DNA of 50,675 bases from Clostridia bacterium (GTDB taxonomy: Bacteria > Bacteroidota > Bacteroidia > Bacteroidales > 4484-276), in contig SABY01000015.1 in NCBI GenBank assembly GCA_009928785.1, positions 1-50,675 on the forward strand, given 5' to 3'. Position 1 is the stretch's first letter, and each line of letters begins with the position of its first letter. Position numbers and translations under genes: made by a program. Shown here piece by piece: positions 50,641-50,675 of this stretch. Under the pieces are notes generated by a model. That model worked only from the letters and a program-made list of their open reading frames with translations, ran no database searches and was not told the origin of the DNA.

Positions 50641-50675
50641 GGTTTTGGGCGGAAGAAATAAAACCTTATTTCTAA

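Overview
The window looks like a chromosomal segment of a free-living or environmental member of the Bacteroidetes (Bacteroidota), probably close to the Bacteroidales/Marinilabiliales side. The signs are the long, insertion-containing IspG, many copies of the Bacteroidetes -7 promoter element TAnnTTTG, large secreted proteins with PKD, GDGTF-type and type IX secretion (T9SS) C-terminal domains, a two-subunit methylmalonyl-CoA mutase, Bacteroidetes-type GH3 and LuxE-like adenylating enzymes, DUF4369-thioredoxin lipoproteins and a purH-mreBCD cluster. No rRNA, tRNA, CRISPR array, prophage or intact insertion sequence was recognised.

Layout. 1-2.4 kb: the end of an unknown gene carrying a 33-bp palindrome, a scrambled spot where the first 17 codons of an MBOAT acyltransferase are joined to an unrelated C-terminus, then ispG. 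2.7-9.3 kb: a RhuM-Fic protein, a 1455-aa secreted glycosidase-like/PKD protein, an orphan T9SS sorting-domain fragment, and a 57-aa small protein just upstream of a membrane-bound LytTR regulator. 10.2-20.9 kb: mostly housekeeping (nitronate monooxygenase-like protein, a thioredoxin lipoprotein, mreD-mreC-mreB, purH, an FtsX/MacB-type permease, recJ, a LysE exporter). 21-25.3 kb: a decayed toxin-antitoxin pair, a GH3-family enzyme and a 754-aa secreted repeat protein. 25.4-31.5 kb: methylmalonyl-CoA mutase (both subunits), a 24-copy heptamer array, and the selenium genes selD-yedF. 31.5-36.9 kb: a broken T9SS domain and a two-gene operon of large T9SS-secreted proteins. 37-43 kb: a nested palindromic element, an RluB-type pseudouridine synthase, a LuxE-like enzyme, a small lipoprotein, and mrdA-rodA. 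43.4-50.7 kb: an iron alcohol dehydrogenase, dprA, lgt, a PIN-PhoH ATPase with a basic tail and a hydrolase-like lipoprotein, ending in a dispersed repeat.

How the genes fit together. Cell elongation is encoded at two places: mreBCD behind purH at 12.7-16.9 kb, and its partners PBP2 and RodA at 40.1-43.2 kb. Lgt would lipidate the lipoproteins encoded here. The secreted proteins fall into two export classes by their C-termini: two have a recognisable T9SS domain, and two share a different ~160-aa C-terminal domain ending in Pro-Gly-Cys. That second domain is the best candidate for something not well described. The other unusual layer is repetitive DNA: heptamer arrays, palindromes, and two dispersed repeat families.

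Limits. All functional calls come from reading the protein sequences and recognising family motifs. No searches were run. Promoter and terminator calls are pattern matches only.
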